Assembly (NCBI GenBank): GCA_022447275.1 | Contig: JAKVBK010000002.1 | Coordinates: 1-64,000 of the forward strand | DNA length: 64,000 nucleotides | Reading direction: 5' to 3' | Source: Oceanicola sp. | GTDB taxonomy: Bacteria > Pseudomonadota > Alphaproteobacteria > Rhodobacterales > Rhodobacteraceae | Shown here: piece by piece, positions 61,208-64,000 of the stretch | Position numbering within the stretch: position 1 is the first letter of the stretch | Layout: each line of letters opens with the position of its first letter | Position numbers and translations under genes: made by a program | Notes under the pieces: model-generated | The model's database searches: none | Told to the model about the DNA's origin: nothing | What the model saw: only the letters and a program-made list of their open reading frames with translations

Positions 61208-62203
61208 ATGACCGGCGCGCCTCAGACACCAGACACCAATCCTGCCCCGGAGGGGGCTGTTGCAGATGCCGTTTCGGGCAATTGGGTTGATCGCTATGCG
61301 CCTGCGGGTGCGCGGCCCTACCTGCGGCTCAGCCGGGCGGACCGTCCGATCGGCACGTGGCTTTTGCTGTTGCCGTGCTGGTGGGCCGTGCTGCTGGCCT
61401 CGGCCGCCCATGGCTGGCACTGGGGCAATCTGTGGCTGATGGTGGGCTGCGCGCTGGGGGCCTGGTTGATGCGCGGCGCCGGATGCACATGGAATGACAT
61501 CACGGATCGCGAATTTGATGCGGCGGTCACCCGGACCCGGTCACGCCCGATCCCGTCTGGCCAGGTGACCGTGCGGCAGGCGGTGGCGTGGATGGTCGTT
61601 CAAAGCGTGATTGCCTTTGCCATCCTGCTGACCTTCCATCCCCTTGCGATTGCCCTTGGGATCGGGAGCCTCGCGTTGGTTTGCATCTATCCCTTTGCCA
61701 AACGTTTTACCTGGTGGCCGCAGGTGTTTCTGGGGCTGGCGTTCAACTGGGGGGCTTTGCTGGCATGGGCGGCGGTGACGGGCAGCCTCAGCGCTGCGCC
61801 GATCCTGCTTTACCTGTCTGGGATCGCATGGACTTTGTTTTATGACACCATCTATGCCCATCAGGATGCTGAGGATGATGCCATGATCGGCGTGAAATCC
61901 ACCGCCCGCCTGTTTGGGGACAACAGCCCCATTTGGCTGCGCCGCTTCCTTGTCCTTTCGGTATTTCTGATGGGGGCAGCGGCTCTGGCGGCGCTACTGC
62001 CGGGGGCGAATGCTCTGCAGATGGCGCTGGGGATTGGGGCCGCCTGGGGGTTTGGCTGGCATATGGTCTGGCAGATGATGCAGTTGGACATCGATGATCC
62101 GGCGCGCTGCCTGAGGTTGTTTCGTTCAAACAGGGATGCCGGACTGATTGTGTGCGCTTTCCTTTTGCTGGCAACACTTGCCGGTACGTATTCAACCTTG
62201 TGA
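61208..62203 (+). CDS. ubiA: 4-hydroxybenzoate polyprenyltransferase
   Basis: A 331-residue membrane enzyme that attaches the polyprenyl tail to 4-hydroxybenzoate in ubiquinone synthesis. It has the two Asp-rich motifs of the family, CTWNDITDREFDAAVTRTRS and YDTIYAHQDAEDDAMIGVKS, and about eight transmembrane helices. Start at MTGAPQTPDTNPAPEG; a longer frame overlaps rsmE. Its start is so close to rsmE's that the two promoters must overlap the opposite genes. Confidence 0.95.
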   Translation: MTGAPQTPDTNPAPEGAVADAVSGNWVDRYAPAGARPYLRLSRADRPIGTWLLLLPCWWAVLLASAAHGWHWGNLWLMVGCALGAWLMRGAGCTWNDITDREFDAAVTRTRSRPIPSGQVTVRQAVAWMVVQSVIAFAILLTFHPLAIALGIGSLALVCIYPFAKRFTWWPQVFLGLAFNWGALLAWAAVTGSLSAAPILLYLSGIAWTLFYDTIYAHQDAEDDAMIGVKSTARLFGDNSPIWLRRFLVLSVFLMGAAALAALLPGANALQMALGIGAAWGFGWHMVWQMMQLDIDDPARCLRLFRSNRDAGLIVCAFLLLATLAGTYSTL

Positions 62204-62285
62204 TCTTTGTGGTGATTGCGTCTGGGTGCAGGGCACAGTAAGCCCACCTTCGGAGCCGGTCTCGGCGCTTCTGGAATAACGGTGC

Positions 62286-64000
62286 ATGCGGCTTGGTCCT
62301 GCTATAATTATCTCGGCATTGATCGCCCTCGGCGCGGTCTTCTCGGTGCTTGCTGCGTTCGGGGCGGCGACTGCCGTTGAGCGGGCATCGGCCCGGATCG
62401 TGGCCGAAGCCCTTACGCGGGAGGGGCAGACCTGGACAGGGGTCGAAACCGATGGCCTGCAGGTGATCCTGACCGGGCGCGCGCCCTCTGAAGCAGCGCG
62501 ATTCCGGGCGAGGGCCACCGCTGCCCGCGTTGTGGATGGCACACGCGTTGTCGACGGCATGGATGTCGAGGCCGCTGCCCCGCCACAGCCCCCGCAATTC
62601 ACCGTTGAAATGTTGCGCAATGACAGTGGCCTGCAACTCATCGGCCTTGTGCCCACCAAATATGATCGCAGCGCGCTCATGCGGGCGCTTTCCGGGGCCA
62701 GCGGCTCGGTGACCGATCTGTTGGAGCAGGCCGATTATCCGGTGCCCCGCGGCTGGGACATGGCAATGAAATATGCCAGCGATATGCTGCCCCGGCTGGA
62801 ACGGGCCAAGATCTCTGTCGCACCTGGTGAGGTGCGCATTACGGCTGTCACCGACAGCCCAGAGGCCAAGGCCATGCTGGAGGCCGAGTTGACGCGGCGC
62901 GCGCCCGATGATCTGCGCCTTGCCCTCGACATTGCCGCGCCCCGGCCGGTGATCACGCCCTATACGCTGCGCTTTGTGATGTCGCCTGATGAGCCGCCCC
63001 GCTTTGACGCTTGTGCCGCGAATACGCAGGTGGCCCGCGCGCGCATTCTCTCTGCGGCGCGCAAGGCCGGGCTTGATGGCAAAGCGGTCTGTCCCATTGG
63101 CCTTGGCGCGCCCACGTCTGAATGGGCGGCTGCCGCGGAGGCGGGCATTGGCGCTGTCGAGGCGCTTGCGGGGGGCTCGATCACCTTCTCGGATACGGAT
63201 GTGGCGCTGCGCGCGCCGGAGGGCACGCCCATTGCGCAGTTTGACAAGGTGGCCGCCGAACTTGAGGCGGCGCTGCCGGAAATCTTTTCCCTGACGACGG
63301 TGCTGCCGGAGCAAAAGGACGGCGATGAAGAAGACCTCGGCCCGCCCGAATTCATCGCGACTCTTTCCCCGGAAGGGCAAGTGCAACTGCGCGGCAAACT
63401 GGGCGATGGGCTGAGCCGACAAGCGATTGAAAGCCTTGCGCGGGCCCGCTTTGGGGTGCGCGATGTTTATTCCGCCACGCGGCTGGACGCGGACCTTCCC
63501 GGCAATTGGGGCGTACGCGTTCTGGCAGGGCTCGAAGCACTCGAAGCGCTGGACCGCGGCACTCTGATCGTGCAGCCGGATGCGGTTTTGTTGCGCGGGG
63601 TTACAAGCCGCGAGGATGGGCGGGCCATGATGGCGCGTGTTCTGTCAGAAAGGCTGGGGGAAAGCGCCAACTTTTCCCTTTCGGTCACCTATGAGGCCCC
63701 GCCCGAGCCGGAAAACACCCTGCCCACACCCCAAGAATGCCTGGCGCAGGTCGCGGAGATCATCGAGGCTCGAAAGATCACCTTTGATCCCGGCTCGACG
63801 GCCATCAGCGCCGAGGCAATCCCGGCGATCTCAGCCATTGCCGATGTGCTGAAGGGCTGTCGCGATGTGGAGATGGAGATCGAGATCGCAGGCCATACGG
63901 ACAGCCAGGGCCGCGAGGTCATGAACCGCAATCTCAGCCAGGCCCGTGCCGATGCCGTGCTGGATGCGCTGGCCGCGCGGCGCGTTTTGACGGGTGCGAT
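62286..64000 (+). CDS. OmpA-family protein with BON-like repeats, incomplete at window end
   Basis: Open to the end of the window, at least 571 residues. One N-terminal hydrophobic helix (AIIISALIALGAVFSVLAAF) probably anchors it. Then come BON-like segments, for example VETDGLQVILTGRAPSEAAR and RVVDGTRVVDGMDVEAAAP, EFIATLSPEGQVQLRGKLGD and GTLIVQPDAVLLRGVTSRED. The C-terminal OmpA/MotB domain contains ITFDPGSTAISAEAIPAISA and IEIAGHTDSQGREVMNRNLS, which binds peptidoglycan. It likely connects inner membrane and cell wall. The C-terminus is not visible. Confidence 0.88.
   Translation, partial: MRLGPAIIISALIALGAVFSVLAAFGAATAVERASARIVAEALTREGQTWTGVETDGLQVILTGRAPSEAARFRARATAARVVDGTRVVDGMDVEAAAPPQPPQFTVEMLRNDSGLQLIGLVPTKYDRSALMRALSGASGSVTDLLEQADYPVPRGWDMAMKYASDMLPRLERAKISVAPGEVRITAVTDSPEAKAMLEAELTRRAPDDLRLALDIAAPRPVITPYTLRFVMSPDEPPRFDACAANTQVARARILSAARKAGLDGKAVCPIGLGAPTSEWAAAAEAGIGAVEALAGGSITFSDTDVALRAPEGTPIAQFDKVAAELEAALPEIFSLTTVLPEQKDGDEEDLGPPEFIATLSPEGQVQLRGKLGDGLSRQAIESLARARFGVRDVYSATRLDADLPGNWGVRVLAGLEALEALDRGTLIVQPDAVLLRGVTSREDGRAMMARVLSERLGESANFSLSVTYEAPPEPENTLPTPQECLAQVAEIIEARKITFDPGSTAISAEAIPAISAIADVLKGCRDVEMEIEIAGHTDSQGREVMNRNLSQARADAVLDALAARRVLTGA

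Noticed and set aside
61788-63422. 544-codon minus-strand frame across ubiA and the OmpA-family gene
   Set aside because: Spans two clear genes on the other strand and shows only shadow composition.
1-64000. CRISPR arrays, rRNA or tRNA genes, intact prophage
   Set aside because: No regularly spaced repeats, no rRNA-like blocks, no cloverleaf candidates and no phage structural genes were seen.

Overview
The window is a stretch of high-GC chromosome (about 60-65% G+C by eye) from an alphaproteobacterium, most likely a Rhodobacterales member (Roseobacter/Rhodobacter group). The signs are a CenR/OtpR-type regulator, DUF2794, DUF3576 and DUF2065 proteins, a fused NadM-Nudix enzyme, a VPLPA-CTERM protein, the RpoE-ChrR singlet-oxygen module with its furan-fatty-acid-type operon, a LexA box of the GTTC-N7-GTTC kind, and short repeats with the core AAAATACTCCGGGG. 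No rRNA, tRNA or CRISPR array was found.

Layout. 1-7.6 kb: end of a polysaccharide ABC-transporter permease, a papain-like cysteine protease, NadM-Nudix, aspartate-semialdehyde dehydrogenase, a frameshifted VPLPA-CTERM protein, a small Hpt-like protein, an M17 aminopeptidase overlapping an NlpC/P60 hydrolase, and LolA. 7.8-12.4 kb: FtsK and a DapC-like aminotransferase (probably one operon with lolA), then DUF2794. 12.4-17.8 kb: a hairpin-rich intergenic stretch that may encode a small RNA, paaI-paaK, CenR, RibA with an L,D-transpeptidase, and a YggS-type PLP protein. 18-24.7 kb: a porin, a DUF3576 lipoprotein, leuS-lptE-holA and a GST. 24.7-30.5 kb: a flavoprotein, an HNH nuclease, a C-terminally shortened dnaE2 with a LexA box, pdxJ and DUF2065. 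30.5-35 kb: hflK-hflC, gor, rpiA. 35-41 kb: a five-gene operon and rpoE-chrR, divergently transcribed from a shared region that carries two similar ECF-type promoters. 41-48 kb: an ACT protein, uvrC, a pteridine-reductase-like SDR, a CaxA-type antiporter, a small zinc-ribbon protein, an S49 peptidase and a class III CoA-transferase.

From 48.1 to 57.4 kb lies an apparent genomic island. It looks lower in GC, is bounded by a 17-bp direct repeat inside a chromosomal repeat element, and ends in an IS3-family remnant. It holds a GntR/FCD regulator with an extra N-terminal HTH, a TRAP transporter, and LgoD-like, UxaB-like, UxaA and KdgK-like enzymes. Together these would import a hexonate, possibly L-galactonate, and convert it through tagaturonate, altronate and KDG to KDPG.

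57.4-64 kb returns to housekeeping genes: plsY, an unknown small protein, gshA, a membrane protein, rsmE, ubiA, and an OmpA-family protein with BON-like repeats that runs off the window.

The most interesting points are the ChrR variant that lacks two of the four expected anti-sigma zinc ligands, the paired divergent ECF promoters, the island boundaries, the repeat family and its link to the shortened dnaE2, and the candidate small RNA. Gene functions are inferred from motifs and remembered family features; no database search was run.
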